Shown piece after piece: positions 1 to 9,046 of a DNA stretch of 64,000 nt. Below the pieces are notes generated by a model that made no database searches, had not been told where the DNA came from, and saw only the letters and a list, made by a program, of their open reading frames with translations. Location: the NCBI RefSeq assembly GCF_900109565.1, contig NZ_FNZZ01000002.1, positions 496,001-560,000 of the forward strand, given 5' to 3'. This DNA is from Sphingomonas palmae. Lineage in GTDB: Bacteria > Pseudomonadota > Alphaproteobacteria > Sphingomonadales > Sphingomonadaceae. Numbering within the stretch: position 1 is the stretch's first letter; the number at the start of each line of letters is the position of its first letter. The position numbers and the translations under genes are program-made.

Positions 1-708
1 TCTGGCACGGACGCGTCATCGCTGTACCTCGGCTCGACCGACCTCGACACCTATCTACCCGGCTTCCGTCGCGAGAACGAGCTGGCGACCGAAGGCGACA
101 CCTTCGCGCATCACCCCCCGCTCGCCAGCATCTGGATCGGCAATCGCACGATCGCCTCGGCGCATTACGACCAGTCGAACAACGCCGCAGTCTGTGCGGT
201 CGGACACCGGCGCTTTACCCTGTTCCCGCCCGCGCAGGTCGCCAACCTCTACCCCGGCCCGCTCGCGCCGACGCCGGGCGGGCAGGTCGTCAGCATGGTC
301 GATTTCGCCGCACCCGACCTGGCGCGTTATCCGCGCTTCGCCGACGCGCTCGCGGCGGGCCAGGTGGCGGAGCTGAACCCGGGCGACGTGCTCGTCTACC
401 CGGCGCTCTGGTGGCACCATGTCGAGGCGATGGACGCGTTCAACGTGCTGGTGAATTACTGGTGGAACGCCGCGCCTGCGTTCATGGACACGCCGATGGA
501 CACGATGCTCCACGCCTTTCTCTCGCTGCGCGACCGTCCGGCGCAGGAGAAAGCGGCATGGCGCGCGATCTTCGACCATTACGTCTTCGGTGACGCGGAA
601 AGCGTCGCGGCGCACCTACCTGAGGGCGCGCGCGGTCCGCTCGCGCCGATCAACGAAGGCATGGCGCGGCAGCTGCGCGCCTATCTGCTTGGACGATTGA
701 ACCGATGA
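1..708 (+). CDS. Cupin-like (JmjC/Cupin_8) domain protein, 5' end cut by the window
   Basis: The frame is open from base 1 to a TGA at 706-708, so the N-terminus lies outside the window; 235 codons are visible. The visible part has the cupin-8/JmjC look: an SAHYDQSNN segment giving a putative iron-binding H-x-D pair, then GHRRFTLFPP, then PGDVLVYPALWWHHVE with the distal His. Such proteins are Fe(II)/2-oxoglutarate oxygenase-like, but the substrate is unknown. It overlaps the halogenase start by four bases (ATGA), so the two are translationally coupled. In sphingomonads this pair usually accompanies TonB-dependent receptors and SapC; that is family knowledge, since no receptor is visible here. 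Confidence 0.85.
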   Translation, partial: SGTDASSLYLGSTDLDTYLPGFRRENELATEGDTFAHHPPLASIWIGNRTIASAHYDQSNNAAVCAVGHRRFTLFPPAQVANLYPGPLAPTPGGQVVSMVDFAAPDLARYPRFADALAAGQVAELNPGDVLVYPALWWHHVEAMDAFNVLVNYWWNAAPAFMDTPMDTMLHAFLSLRDRPAQEKAAWRAIFDHYVFGDAESVAAHLPEGARGPLAPINEGMARQLRAYLLGRLNR

Positions 709-2195
709 CCGACACCGACAAGCCGAAGCCCACCCGCGTCGTCATCGCGGGCGGCGGCACCGCGGGGTGGATCGCCGCCGCCGCGCTCACACGACAGCTG
801 GGCAAGCTGATCGAGTTGACGCTGGTTGAATCGGACGAGATCGGCACCGTGGGCGTCGGCGAGTCGACCATTCCGACTGCGCGCGGCTTTCACGCCTTCA
901 TCGGCGTCGATGAGGCTGCGTTCATGCGCGAAACGCAGGCGACGTTCAAACTCGGCATCTCGTTCGAGAACTGGCGCCGGCAAGGCGACGCCTATTTCCA
1001 CCCGTTCGGACAAGTCGGCCGGTCGGTCGCGATCGCCGACTTCCAGCATTTCTGGCTCCAGGCGCGCGCGCACGGCATTGCTGGCGGGTACGGCGACTAT
1101 TCGCTCGAGCAGCAGGCCGCGGCGGCGGGACGGTTCGGGCTCGATGCGCAAGGGTCGCTCGCCTACGCCTATCACCTGAACGCAACCGATTATGCGCGCT
1201 TCCTGCGCGGCGTGGCGGAGGGCGCGGGCGCGACCCGCGTCGAGGGACGGATCGAGCGGGTCGAGTTGGGCGAGAACGGCGACATCGACGCGCTGGTGCT
1301 GGCGTCCGGCACGAGGATCGAGGGCGACCTGTTCATCGACTGCACCGGCTTTCGCGCGCTGCTGATCGAAGGTGCGCTGAAAACCGGGTACGACGACTGG
1401 AGCGAGTGGCTCGCGACCGATCGCGCGCTGGCGGTACAGACGGAGACGGTGCGCGCGCCGGTTCCGTACACCCGCGCGGTCGCGCATGGGGCGGGCTGGC
1501 GCTGGCAGATCCCGCTGCAATCGCGCGTCGGCAACGGAATCGTTTATTCGAGCGCCCACATGAGCGACGACGAGGCGCGCGCGACGCTGCTCGCCGGGCT
1601 GGACGGTGCGCCCTTGTTCGAGCCGCGCCCACTGCGCTTCACCGCGGGTATGCGCCGCCGCAGCTGGAACCGTAACTGCGTCGCGCTCGGCCTCGCCGGC
1701 GGGTTCATCGAGCCGCTGGAATCGACCAGCATCCATCTGATCATGAACGCGGCGACCCGGCTGATCCAGCTGTTCCCCTTCCGCGGCGACGACCGGAGCG
1801 CGCTCGCTGCGCGCTTCAACGCGCAGTCGCGACACGAGTGGGAGCACGTGCGCGACTTCATCATCCTGCACTATGTCGTGACCGAGCGCGACGATACGCC
1901 GTTCTGGCGCGAGCGGCGCGCGATGAACATTCCCGACACGCTGGCGGAGCGGATCGCGCTGTTCACCGAAAGTGCGGGCGCTTGGCAGGGACAGGACGAT
2001 CTGTTCCGGATCGACTCTTGGATCGCGGTGATGCTGGGCCAGGGGATTACGCCGACCGCGCACCACCGCGTCGCCAGCCTGCTCGGCGCAGAGGCGTTGA
2101 AGGGGTCGCTCAGCGACCTCACCCGCTTGATCGCGGCGACCGTGCAGATGCTGCCGACACACGCGCGCTTCCTGCAGCATTACTGCCCCGCCTGA
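705..2195 (+). CDS. Flavin-dependent tryptophan halogenase family protein
   Basis: 496 aa. The N-terminal FAD-binding motif AGGGTAGW is at about residues 15-22, followed by GVGESTIPT (51-59). The halogenase signature WRWQIP is at 265-270, and a lysine in the FKLGISFENW segment (about K82) lines up with the catalytic Lys of PrnA-type enzymes. The segment FIEPLESTSIH is also conserved. The family uses FADH2, O2 and halide to make HOCl or HOBr for an aromatic substrate. In sphingomonads these proteins sit next to TonB receptors and cupin-like genes, and their substrates are mostly unproven, so real tryptophan chlorination is not implied. The start overlaps the upstream stop as ATGA. Confidence 0.9.
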   Translation: MTDTDKPKPTRVVIAGGGTAGWIAAAALTRQLGKLIELTLVESDEIGTVGVGESTIPTARGFHAFIGVDEAAFMRETQATFKLGISFENWRRQGDAYFHPFGQVGRSVAIADFQHFWLQARAHGIAGGYGDYSLEQQAAAAGRFGLDAQGSLAYAYHLNATDYARFLRGVAEGAGATRVEGRIERVELGENGDIDALVLASGTRIEGDLFIDCTGFRALLIEGALKTGYDDWSEWLATDRALAVQTETVRAPVPYTRAVAHGAGWRWQIPLQSRVGNGIVYSSAHMSDDEARATLLAGLDGAPLFEPRPLRFTAGMRRRSWNRNCVALGLAGGFIEPLESTSIHLIMNAATRLIQLFPFRGDDRSALAARFNAQSRHEWEHVRDFIILHYVVTERDDTPFWRERRAMNIPDTLAERIALFTESAGAWQGQDDLFRIDSWIAVMLGQGITPTAHHRVASLLGAEALKGSLSDLTRLIAATVQMLPTHARFLQHYCPA

Positions 2196-2292
2196 TCCGC
2201 AATGGAACGTTACAGGGGAGGAACGTCCGCGACACACGAGCGTTCAGCGACCAACACAGATCAGGTTCTGCCCGTCATCCCGTCGTGCAGGC

Positions 2293-3630
2293 TTGTTGGC
2301 GCGCATCCAGGGGGCTTGCTTGAGCGGGGACGACAACGACGCGGCCAACGGCGGCGCGACGAACGAAGGCAAGGACGAGCAGCGCGGCGGGCAGACGCAC
2401 GAGGATCGGTCGGACAAAGTGTCGAAGAAGGACGGCGGTGACGACGGCGATCAGAAGAAGCACGATCCGGACGCGGACGAGGACAGCAAGAAGAAGGACG
2501 ACGACGAGCAGTCGGATGATGATTCATCCGACGACGACGAATCCTCCGACGATGATGACGACAGCGACGACGATGAAGACGAGGACGACGGCAAGCCGCC
2601 GCTCTACAAACGTCCGATCTTCTGGATCGTGGTCGCGATCGTCGCGGCGGTGCTCATCATCGGTGGCGTGCTCTACTGGCTCCACGCGCGCCGATTCGAA
2701 TCGACCGACGACGCCTTCATCGACGCGCATATTGTCCGCATCGCCGCGCAGGAGAACGGCCAGCTGACCCTCGTCGCGCCGCTCGACAATCGGCATGTCA
2801 GGGCGGGGCAGCTGCTCGCGGTGATCGAACCCGGCACCGCGCAGGCGACCCGCGCCGAGGCGGTTGCAGGGATTTCGGAGGCCGACGCACAGATCAAACA
2901 GGCCGAGGCCGGCGTCCTCGCCGCGCTCGCCGGCGTGCGGCAGGCGCGCGCGCAGGCGGCGGTGCCGCTGGCGGAGGCGCGCCGCGCGACCGACGATTAC
3001 CAGCGCTATGCGACGTTGCGCCGGCTCGACCCGCTCGCCGCCGCGCCGACGCAGATCGACCAGGCGCTGGCGCAGGCTCAAAGCGCACAGGCGCAGGTCC
3101 GCGCCGCGCGCCAGCAGATCGGATCGGCCGAGGCCGACGTGCTGACCGCGCGCAAGCGGGTTCAGGCCGCGCAGGCGCAACGCCGCGCGGCGCAGGCGCG
3201 CGTGGCGCAGAGTGACGTATCGGTGCGCCACCTGGTCATCCGCGCACCGATCAGCGGACAGGTGGTCAACCGCTCGGTCAATCTGGGCAGCTACGTCGCG
3301 CCGGGGCAGCAGTTAATGGCGATCGTCCCCGACGACCTGTGGGTCACCGCCAATTTCAAGGAAACGCAGCTGACGCTGATGCGCGCAGGCTTGCCGGTTC
3401 GGATCGAGATCGACGCCTTTCCCGGCCGCGATTTCGCCGGTCACGTCGAATCGATCCAGCGCGGGGCGGGGCAGGCGTTCGCGCTGCTGCCGCCGCAGAA
3501 CGCGACGGGCAATTACGTGAAGGTCGTGCAGCGTGTGCCGGTCCGCATCCGCTTCAACAACAACGACTGGCAACATTACGCGATCGGGCCGGGCATGTCG
3601 GTCGTGCCGCGCGTGACCGTTCGCCCGTGA
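2293..3630 (+). CDS. HlyD/EmrA-type membrane-fusion protein with acidic cytoplasmic N-terminus
   Basis: Up to 445 aa. The order is a highly charged N-terminal region (residues about 12-100, with 70-99 almost all Asp, Glu or Ser), one transmembrane helix (about 109-131), then the HlyD adaptor with a lipoyl-like half motif, a long Ala/Gln-rich coiled-coil hairpin (about 185-305) and a C-terminal beta-barrel. It would bridge the inner-membrane transporter encoded next to the outer-membrane channel that follows. No ATG exists in the acidic part; the frame offers TTG codons at 2293, 2296 and 2320, so the true start is uncertain. Normal EmrA proteins have a short cytoplasmic tail. The acidic extension is the oddity here. 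Confidence 0.85.
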   Translation: MLARIQGACLSGDDNDAANGGATNEGKDEQRGGQTHEDRSDKVSKKDGGDDGDQKKHDPDADEDSKKKDDDEQSDDDSSDDDESSDDDDDSDDDEDEDDGKPPLYKRPIFWIVVAIVAAVLIIGGVLYWLHARRFESTDDAFIDAHIVRIAAQENGQLTLVAPLDNRHVRAGQLLAVIEPGTAQATRAEAVAGISEADAQIKQAEAGVLAALAGVRQARAQAAVPLAEARRATDDYQRYATLRRLDPLAAAPTQIDQALAQAQSAQAQVRAARQQIGSAEADVLTARKRVQAAQAQRRAAQARVAQSDVSVRHLVIRAPISGQVVNRSVNLGSYVAPGQQLMAIVPDDLWVTANFKETQLTLMRAGLPVRIEIDAFPGRDFAGHVESIQRGAGQAFALLPPQNATGNYVKVVQRVPVRIRFNNNDWQHYAIGPGMSVVPRVTVRP

Positions 3631-3661
3631 TCCGCGGGTCGGTGCAGGACACGCCTGCGCG

Positions 3662-5236
3662 ATGAGTGGATGGAGCAACGAACGCTCGGCCGCCGGAGAT
3701 CGCAACCCGTGGCTGATCGTCGGCGTCATCAGTCTCGCCACCTTCATGGAGGTGCTCGACACCTCGATCGCGAACGTCAGCCTCGATCATATCGCAGGCG
3801 GGCTCGCCGCCAGCCGCGACGAGGCGACCTGGGTGCTGACGAGCTACCTCGTCTCCAACGCGATCGTGATCCCGATCTCGGGCTGGTTGTCCGACGTGAT
3901 CGGGCGCAAGCGCTACTACATGATGTCGGTGGCGCTGTTCACGCTGTCGTCGCTGATGTGCGGGTTCGCGCCCAACCTGTCGTTCCTGATTTTCGCGCGC
4001 ATTCTGCAGGGGATCGGCGGCGGCGGGCTGGCGCCATCCGAGCAGAGCTTCCTCGCCGACAGCTTCCCGCCGGAGAAGCGCGGCGCTGCGTTCGCCGCTT
4101 ACGGCGTCGTGGTCGTCTGCGGACCTGTGCTCGGTCCGACACTCGGCGGATTTATCACCGACAATATATCGTGGCACTGGATCTTCCTGATCAACGTGCC
4201 AATCGGCATCATCTCGCTGCTACTGGTCAACACGTTCGTGATCGAGCCCGAGATACTGCAGAAGGAACGCCGCCAGCGGCTGCGGCGCGGCCTGCGGGTC
4301 GATTATATCGGCTTCGCGCTCGTCGTTTTGGGGCTGGGCGGGCTCGAGCTTATCCTCGATCGCGGCGAGCGCGACGCGTGGCTGGAGAGCACCTTCATCC
4401 TCGGCCTTGCGGTGACGGTCGCCGTTTCGCTAGGCTTCCTTGTCTGGTGGGAGCTCGCGCGCAAGGATCCGATCGTCAACCTGAAGCTGCTCGCCAATCG
4501 CAATTTCGCGATCACCTTGCTGTTCATGACGACGACCGGGGCAGTGCTGTTCGGCACCACCACGCTGATCCCGCAGATGCTGCAGGAGGTGTTCAACTAT
4601 AACGCGACGAACGCCGGCCTCGCCTTGACGGTCGGCGGCATCGCGACGCTGGTCGCGATGCCGGTGGTCGGCACGCTAACGGGGAAGGTCGACACGCGGT
4701 TCCTGCTGATGCCCGCGCTGCTGCTGCAGGCGGCATCGCTCTGGTACATGTCGGGCTGGAACAGCGAGCTGACGTTCGGACAAGCCTCCACCGCGCGACT
4801 GATCTCCGCGGTCGGACTGCCGTTCCTGTTCGTGCCGATCAACGCCGCCGCCTATGTCGGGTTGAAGCCGAACCAGACCAGCGACGCCTCCGCGCTGCTC
4901 AACGTCGCGCGCAACCTGGGCGGCAGCATCGGGATCGGTGTCGCACAGGCGATCCTGATCTCGCGCGGGCAGTACCACCAGGATCGCATCGTCGAGGGGC
5001 TGAACCCGCTCAATCCCAGCTACGTCGAGGGTGTCAACCAGCTGTCGCGCACGGTGGGCGGCACGGGCGGTGACCAGAGCATGACGACATTGTCGGCATT
5101 GATGCAGCAGGTACGCGAGCAGGCGCAGGTGCTGTCGTACATCGACGTGTTTCACGGCTTCATGATCTTCGTGCTGCTGGTGACGCCGCTCGCGATCTTC
5201 CTGCGACAGGGCAAGGCAAAGGAGGGCGCCGCGTGA
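3662..5236 (+). CDS. emrB: DHA2-family (EmrB/QacA-type) MFS multidrug transporter
   Basis: 524 aa, the usual size for 14-helix DHA2 proteins. The first helix carries the family motif around LDTSIANVSLDHIAGG (residues about 34-49), and a GWLSDVIGRKR loop (motif A, about 79-89) follows. Long hydrophobic segments continue to the C-terminus. These proton-driven antiporters export lipophilic drugs and work with an HlyD adaptor and a TolC-type channel, which are exactly the upstream and downstream genes. The gene starts at ATG 3662 after a 31-base gap, and its stop overlaps the next start as GTGA. The substrate cannot be read from sequence. Confidence 0.92.
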   Translation: MSGWSNERSAAGDRNPWLIVGVISLATFMEVLDTSIANVSLDHIAGGLAASRDEATWVLTSYLVSNAIVIPISGWLSDVIGRKRYYMMSVALFTLSSLMCGFAPNLSFLIFARILQGIGGGGLAPSEQSFLADSFPPEKRGAAFAAYGVVVVCGPVLGPTLGGFITDNISWHWIFLINVPIGIISLLLVNTFVIEPEILQKERRQRLRRGLRVDYIGFALVVLGLGGLELILDRGERDAWLESTFILGLAVTVAVSLGFLVWWELARKDPIVNLKLLANRNFAITLLFMTTTGAVLFGTTTLIPQMLQEVFNYNATNAGLALTVGGIATLVAMPVVGTLTGKVDTRFLLMPALLLQAASLWYMSGWNSELTFGQASTARLISAVGLPFLFVPINAAAYVGLKPNQTSDASALLNVARNLGGSIGIGVAQAILISRGQYHQDRIVEGLNPLNPSYVEGVNQLSRTVGGTGGDQSMTTLSALMQQVREQAQVLSYIDVFHGFMIFVLLVTPLAIFLRQGKAKEGAA

Positions 5237-6819
5237 CGCGCGCAACGAGGATGAGGGCGCCGGCGCTGCTGGCGGCGATGGCGGGCGTGACGCTGGCGGG
5301 GTGCACCGTCGGCCCGAACTATCGTCCGCCCGAGGCGAGCACCCCTGCCCGCTTCGGCGAGGCGGTGACCGACACGCAGCCCGCGCCGGTGCTGTCGGGG
5401 TGGTGGCACCAGTACCAAGATCCCGAGCTCGACCGGCTGGTCGCTACCGCGCTGGCGCAGAGCCCCGACATCGCCGTCGCGGTGGCGCGCATCCAGCAGG
5501 CGCGCGCCCAGGAACGTATCGCCCGCGCCGCCTATCTGCCGCAGGTCAACGCGACCGCGGGCACGACGTACCAGCGGTTCAGCAAAAACGCAGGCTTGGC
5601 CTCGCTCGCCAGCCTGTTCGGCGGTGGCTCGGGAGGCGGTGCCGGCGGCGGTGCGAGTGGAGGCGGTTCTGGCAGCGGCGGGTCAGGTGGCTCAGGCGGC
5701 GGTATCAGCTCGCCCGGCAGCTCGATCCAGACCTATTCGGCCGGTTTCGACGCCAGCTGGGAACTCGACCTGTTCGGGGGCGTGACGCGTCAGGTCGAGG
5801 GATCGCGCGCGCGGACGGAAGCGGCGGTGTGGAACGCACGCGACGCGCAACTGTCGCTGGTGGCGGAAACCGCCGACGCCTATCTGCAACTGCGTAGCCT
5901 GCAGGAGCGTGAGGCGATCGCGCGGAACGAGGTCGCGCGACAGGAAGGCAATCTGAAGATCGCGGCCGACACCAGCCGTGCCGGGTTGATCGCGGAGGGC
6001 GATTTCGTGCGCCAGCGCGCCGAACTCGCCAGCGCGCAGGCCGCGCTCGGGCCGATCGTGGCGGAGGGCAAGGCGCAGATGCACGCGATCGCGGTGCTGA
6101 CCGGGCAGACCCCCGACGCACTGATCGTCGAGCTGTCGCGTCCGCGCCCGGCGCTGGCCGTGCCGCCTGCGGTGCCGCCGGGATTGCCGAGCGAGCTGCT
6201 GCGCCGCCGCCCCGACGTGCGCGCGGCCGAGCGCAACCTCGCCGCCGCCACCGCCGACATCGGCGTCGCGGTCGCGGACCTTTATCCGAAGTTCAGCCTG
6301 ACCGGCATGGCGCAGCTGATCTCGACCGCGCTGTCCAACCTGTTCACCGGTGATAGTTTGCAGCTGACGGGTGCGGCCAATGCGACCTTCCCGGTGCTCG
6401 ATTTCGGGCGGCGCAAGGGACAGGTCGCGATTCGGCAGGCCGCCGCTGACGAGGCCTATGCGCAGTACCGTCGTACGGTGTTGATGGCGCTGCGTGACAC
6501 CGAGGACGCACTGATCCGCATCCGCACCGAGCAGGACCGGCGCACGGTGCTGATCGCCGGGCTGACCGATGCGCGGCGCGCGGTCGGCTCGGTTGAGGCG
6601 CGCTGGCGTAGCGGGCTGACCGATTTCGGCGACGTGCTCGCGGCGCGGCAGTCGGTGCTGTCGGCGGAAGATCAGGTAGCGGAGAGCAACGGCAACCTGC
6701 GCCGCGACCTGCTGTCGCTCTACAAGGCGCTCGGCGGCGGCTGGGAAGACCTGCCGCTCACCGTGCCAGCACCGGGCAATGCAGTGTCGGCGTACACGCG
6801 GGCGAAGTCGAAGGAATAG
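5233..6819 (+). CDS. NodT/OprM-type outer-membrane efflux lipoprotein
   Basis: 528 aa with a GTG start that overlaps the emrB stop (GTGA). A lipoprotein signal ends at LAGC, with the acylated Cys at about residue 24, followed by TVGPNYRPPE, a hallmark of the RND outer-membrane factor family. Two OEP repeats follow, with the LRRRPDVRAAERNLAAA motif at about 317-333. An unusual Gly/Ser-rich low-complexity insert occupies about residues 133-160 in the first repeat. It would form the outer-membrane channel for the EmrA/EmrB pair just upstream. The three genes appear to be one operon. Confidence 0.92.
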   Translation: MTRATRMRAPALLAAMAGVTLAGCTVGPNYRPPEASTPARFGEAVTDTQPAPVLSGWWHQYQDPELDRLVATALAQSPDIAVAVARIQQARAQERIARAAYLPQVNATAGTTYQRFSKNAGLASLASLFGGGSGGGAGGGASGGGSGSGGSGGSGGGISSPGSSIQTYSAGFDASWELDLFGGVTRQVEGSRARTEAAVWNARDAQLSLVAETADAYLQLRSLQEREAIARNEVARQEGNLKIAADTSRAGLIAEGDFVRQRAELASAQAALGPIVAEGKAQMHAIAVLTGQTPDALIVELSRPRPALAVPPAVPPGLPSELLRRRPDVRAAERNLAAATADIGVAVADLYPKFSLTGMAQLISTALSNLFTGDSLQLTGAANATFPVLDFGRRKGQVAIRQAAADEAYAQYRRTVLMALRDTEDALIRIRTEQDRRTVLIAGLTDARRAVGSVEARWRSGLTDFGDVLAARQSVLSAEDQVAESNGNLRRDLLSLYKALGGGWEDLPLTVPAPGNAVSAYTRAKSKE

Positions 6820-6892
6820 GGTTTCTCGCGCCCGCTGCCGGTCCGGTCACCGCTAGCAGGGCTGGACGGATCGGCGGCAGAAATGCGGCCGG

Positions 6893-7519
6893 TCAGCGTG
6901 GGCCGCTACCCTGCTGCCTGATCCCGGTCGCGTCGTAGCTGGTGCGCGATCCGGACGTCATCCCGGAGCCGGAGCCGGTGCTGCCGCTCGTGCTTCCAGC
7001 GCCCATGCCGCTGCCCATCACGCCGGTGCCGTTCATGTTGGCCGTCGTCGAGCCATTCTGCCCGGCCATGCCACCCTGCCCGCTCATGCCGGACTGCATG
7101 CCTGCCATCGATCCGCTTGTTCCGCTCGCGCCGCCACCTCGGCTGCTGGTGAGCGTCATGGCGTTGGTCGGCGTGGCGGCGCCGCTTGACGGGAACCGCG
7201 TCATGCCGCCGCTGCCGCTCGCGCCCATTGCGCGACGCATCGCCGAGTTCATCGGCGGCTGCGACACGCGCCCGCTCGCACCCGAGCCACCCACGCTCGC
7301 GCTGCTGGACGTGCTCACCCCGCCTGACGCACTCACCCCGCCGGACGCACCCGAGGCCCCGGCCGGCGCACCCGCCTGCAGCATCAAGCCGATCACCACC
7401 GCCGCAATCACGCTAGCACCATTGTCGATCCGATCATTACCGCACTGCCTGCTGCCATGTTTGAGCGTAAAGGCGCCTGCCCACGCGCCGGTTCCCGCCG
7501 CCCACACGAACATTGGCAA
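6893..7519 (-). CDS. Gly/Ser/Met-rich low-complexity exported protein, hypothetical
   Basis: Open frame of 208 codons on the minus strand, convergent with the efflux operon. A more likely start is the GTG at 7411-7409, which begins directly with a signal-peptide-like segment (VIAAVVIGLMLQAGAPAG) and gives 172 aa. The rest is Gly, Ser, Ala and Met rich with repeats such as SGGVSASGGVSTSSS and several GM or SGM units. No family is recognised. Low-complexity composition in GC-rich DNA can produce chance frames, so existence of the protein is only moderately supported. Confidence 0.4.
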   Translation of the reverse strand: MPMFVWAAGTGAWAGAFTLKHGSRQCGNDRIDNGASVIAAVVIGLMLQAGAPAGASGASGGVSASGGVSTSSSASVGGSGASGRVSQPPMNSAMRRAMGASGSGGMTRFPSSGAATPTNAMTLTSSRGGGASGTSGSMAGMQSGMSGQGGMAGQNGSTTANMNGTGVMGSGMGAGSTSGSTGSGSGMTSGSRTSYDATGIRQQGSGPR

Positions 7520-7574
7520 CGAGCCCGCGTCACGCTACAGCGGCGCGGCGGATCGCGGTGCGGTTCGCAGATCG

Positions 7575-7779
7575 CGCTGGTGCCCCGAAAGGGGCGTAAA
7601 CGGGAATGCGGTGAAGGGCTTAGGTCCCAATCCGCGGCTGTCCCTGCAACTGTAAGCGGCGAGCGACGGGCACGGGCCTTTCTTTGGTGAAAGGCGGCCA
7701 CTGGAGGCGGGTTCATGCACCCGCGCCGGGAAGGCTGTGATCCGAAGCGACGACCCGCGAGCCAGGAAACCTGCCAGCG
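7575..7779 (+). ncRNA. Cobalamin riboswitch upstream of cobW-cobN operon
   Basis: Conserved landmarks of the classic cobalamin (B12) riboswitch appear in order: closing helix CGCTGG (7575-7580) with CCAGCG (7774-7779), the GGGAA and GGTG elements near 7602-7613, CTGTCCCTGCAACTGTAAGCG near 7637-7657, the B12 box GCCACTGG (7697-7704), GGGAAGGC near 7729, and GCCAGGAAACCTGCC (7761-7775). Binding of adenosylcobalamin normally represses the downstream genes. About 186 bases separate it from the cobW start, so the expression platform should lie in 7780-7965. No clear U-tract terminator is visible there, which makes translational control or Rho action as likely as intrinsic termination. Confidence 0.93.
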
Positions 7780-7965
7780 TTCTGGTCGCTCTTGCGTCGG
7801 TCCAGGGGATGGCCGGGGCACGGTGTTCCGTCTGAGCGACGAAGCCCAAGCGCGGTGTGGGGCCGCACCGAAGCGCCACGGGCACGCGAGCCGTCCGTCG
7901 CGCGCGTCGGTACCGATCGACCCCCACCCGCGTCGTCGCCGTTGGCGCTCGCGAAGGAACTGCCC

Positions 7966-9036
7966 GTGACCAATCTTGCCTCGCCCACCAACACCGCCGC
8001 GCGCGATCTCGCCAAGGTACCCGTGACCATCGTCACCGGCTTCCTGGGCGCGGGAAAGACGACGCTGATCAGCCACCTGATCCGCAACGCGAACGGCCGC
8101 CGGCTGGCGGTGGTCGTCAACGAGTTCGGCACGTTGGGCGTCGATGGCGACATCCTGAAAGCTTGCGCCATTCCCGACTGCCCGGCGGAGAATGTCGTCG
8201 AGCTCGCCAACGGCTGCATTTGCTGCACCGTCGCGGACGATTTCATCCCCACGGTCGAGCAGCTGCTGGCGCTCGAACCGCGACCCGATCACATCCTGAT
8301 CGAGACCTCTGGCCTCGCACTTCCCAAGCCGCTGCTGAAGGCGTTCGACTGGCCCGCGATCCGATCGCACATCACGGTCGACGGCGTCGTCGCGCTCGCT
8401 GACGCGGAGGCGGTTGCCGCGGGCCGTTTCGCGCCCGACGTGGCGGCGCTCGACGCGCAGCGCGCCGCCGACCCCGGCATCGACCACGAGACGCCCTTGT
8501 CCGAAGTGTTCGAGGACCAGCTCGCCTGCGCCGACATCGTGCTTTTGACCAAGGCCGATCTGGCTGGCGCGGATGGCGTCGCCGCCGCGCGCGCGGTGAT
8601 CGCGGCGGAAGCACCGCGCCAGATGCCGGTCGTCGAGCTGGTCGACGGCGTGATCGATCCCGCGGTGATCCTGGGGCTGGACGCGAAGGCAGAGGACGAC
8701 CTTGCCGCCCGCCCGTCGCACCACGACGGCGAGGACGACCACGAGCACGACGATTTCGACAGCATGGTGTTCGACGGCGTGGAAATCGACGATCCCGCCA
8801 CGCTGGTCGCGCGGATCGAGACGCTGGCGCGCGAGCAGGACGTGTTGCGCGTCAAGGGCTATGCCGCAGTGAAGGGCAAGCCGATGCGGCTGCTGGTGCA
8901 GGCGGTCGGCGCGCGCGTGCGGACGCAGTATGATCGGCCTTGGGCGCCGGGCGAGCAGCGGCAGACGCGGCTGGTCGTGATCGCCGAGCATGACCGCATC
9001 GACCAGGCGCATATCGAGGCCGCGCTGAACGGCTGA
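7966..9036 (+). CDS. cobW: CobW family GTPase, cobalt chaperone for cobalamin synthesis
   Basis: 356 aa from GTG 7966, chosen because GAAGGA lies seven bases upstream (7953-7958) and because earlier starts fall inside the riboswitch region. Walker A GFLGAGKTTL is at about residues 25-34, the metal-binding CxCC motif (C84, C86, C87), ETSGLA, and the GTPase TKADL motif follow. A His/Asp-rich stretch near residue 255 (HHDGEDDHEHDD) probably binds metal. CobW is a G3E GTPase thought to deliver cobalt to the CobNST chelatase, and cobN follows ten bases downstream. It is the first gene behind the riboswitch. Confidence 0.93.
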   Translation: MTNLASPTNTAARDLAKVPVTIVTGFLGAGKTTLISHLIRNANGRRLAVVVNEFGTLGVDGDILKACAIPDCPAENVVELANGCICCTVADDFIPTVEQLLALEPRPDHILIETSGLALPKPLLKAFDWPAIRSHITVDGVVALADAEAVAAGRFAPDVAALDAQRAADPGIDHETPLSEVFEDQLACADIVLLTKADLAGADGVAAARAVIAAEAPRQMPVVELVDGVIDPAVILGLDAKAEDDLAARPSHHDGEDDHEHDDFDSMVFDGVEIDDPATLVARIETLAREQDVLRVKGYAAVKGKPMRLLVQAVGARVRTQYDRPWAPGEQRQTRLVVIAEHDRIDQAHIEAALNG

Positions 9037-9046
9037 GGCGCCAGCG

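Noticed and set aside
681..2237. 518-codon open frame antisense to the halogenase
   Set aside because: Arg/Ala-rich with no domain signal; it is the mirror of a GC-rich coding gene on the plus strand that has clear halogenase motifs.
7715..7969. Possible 84-residue leader peptide after the first riboswitch
   Set aside because: It begins inside the riboswitch core, has no good ribosome-binding site, and is Arg/Pro-rich shadow sequence. No evidence of translation.
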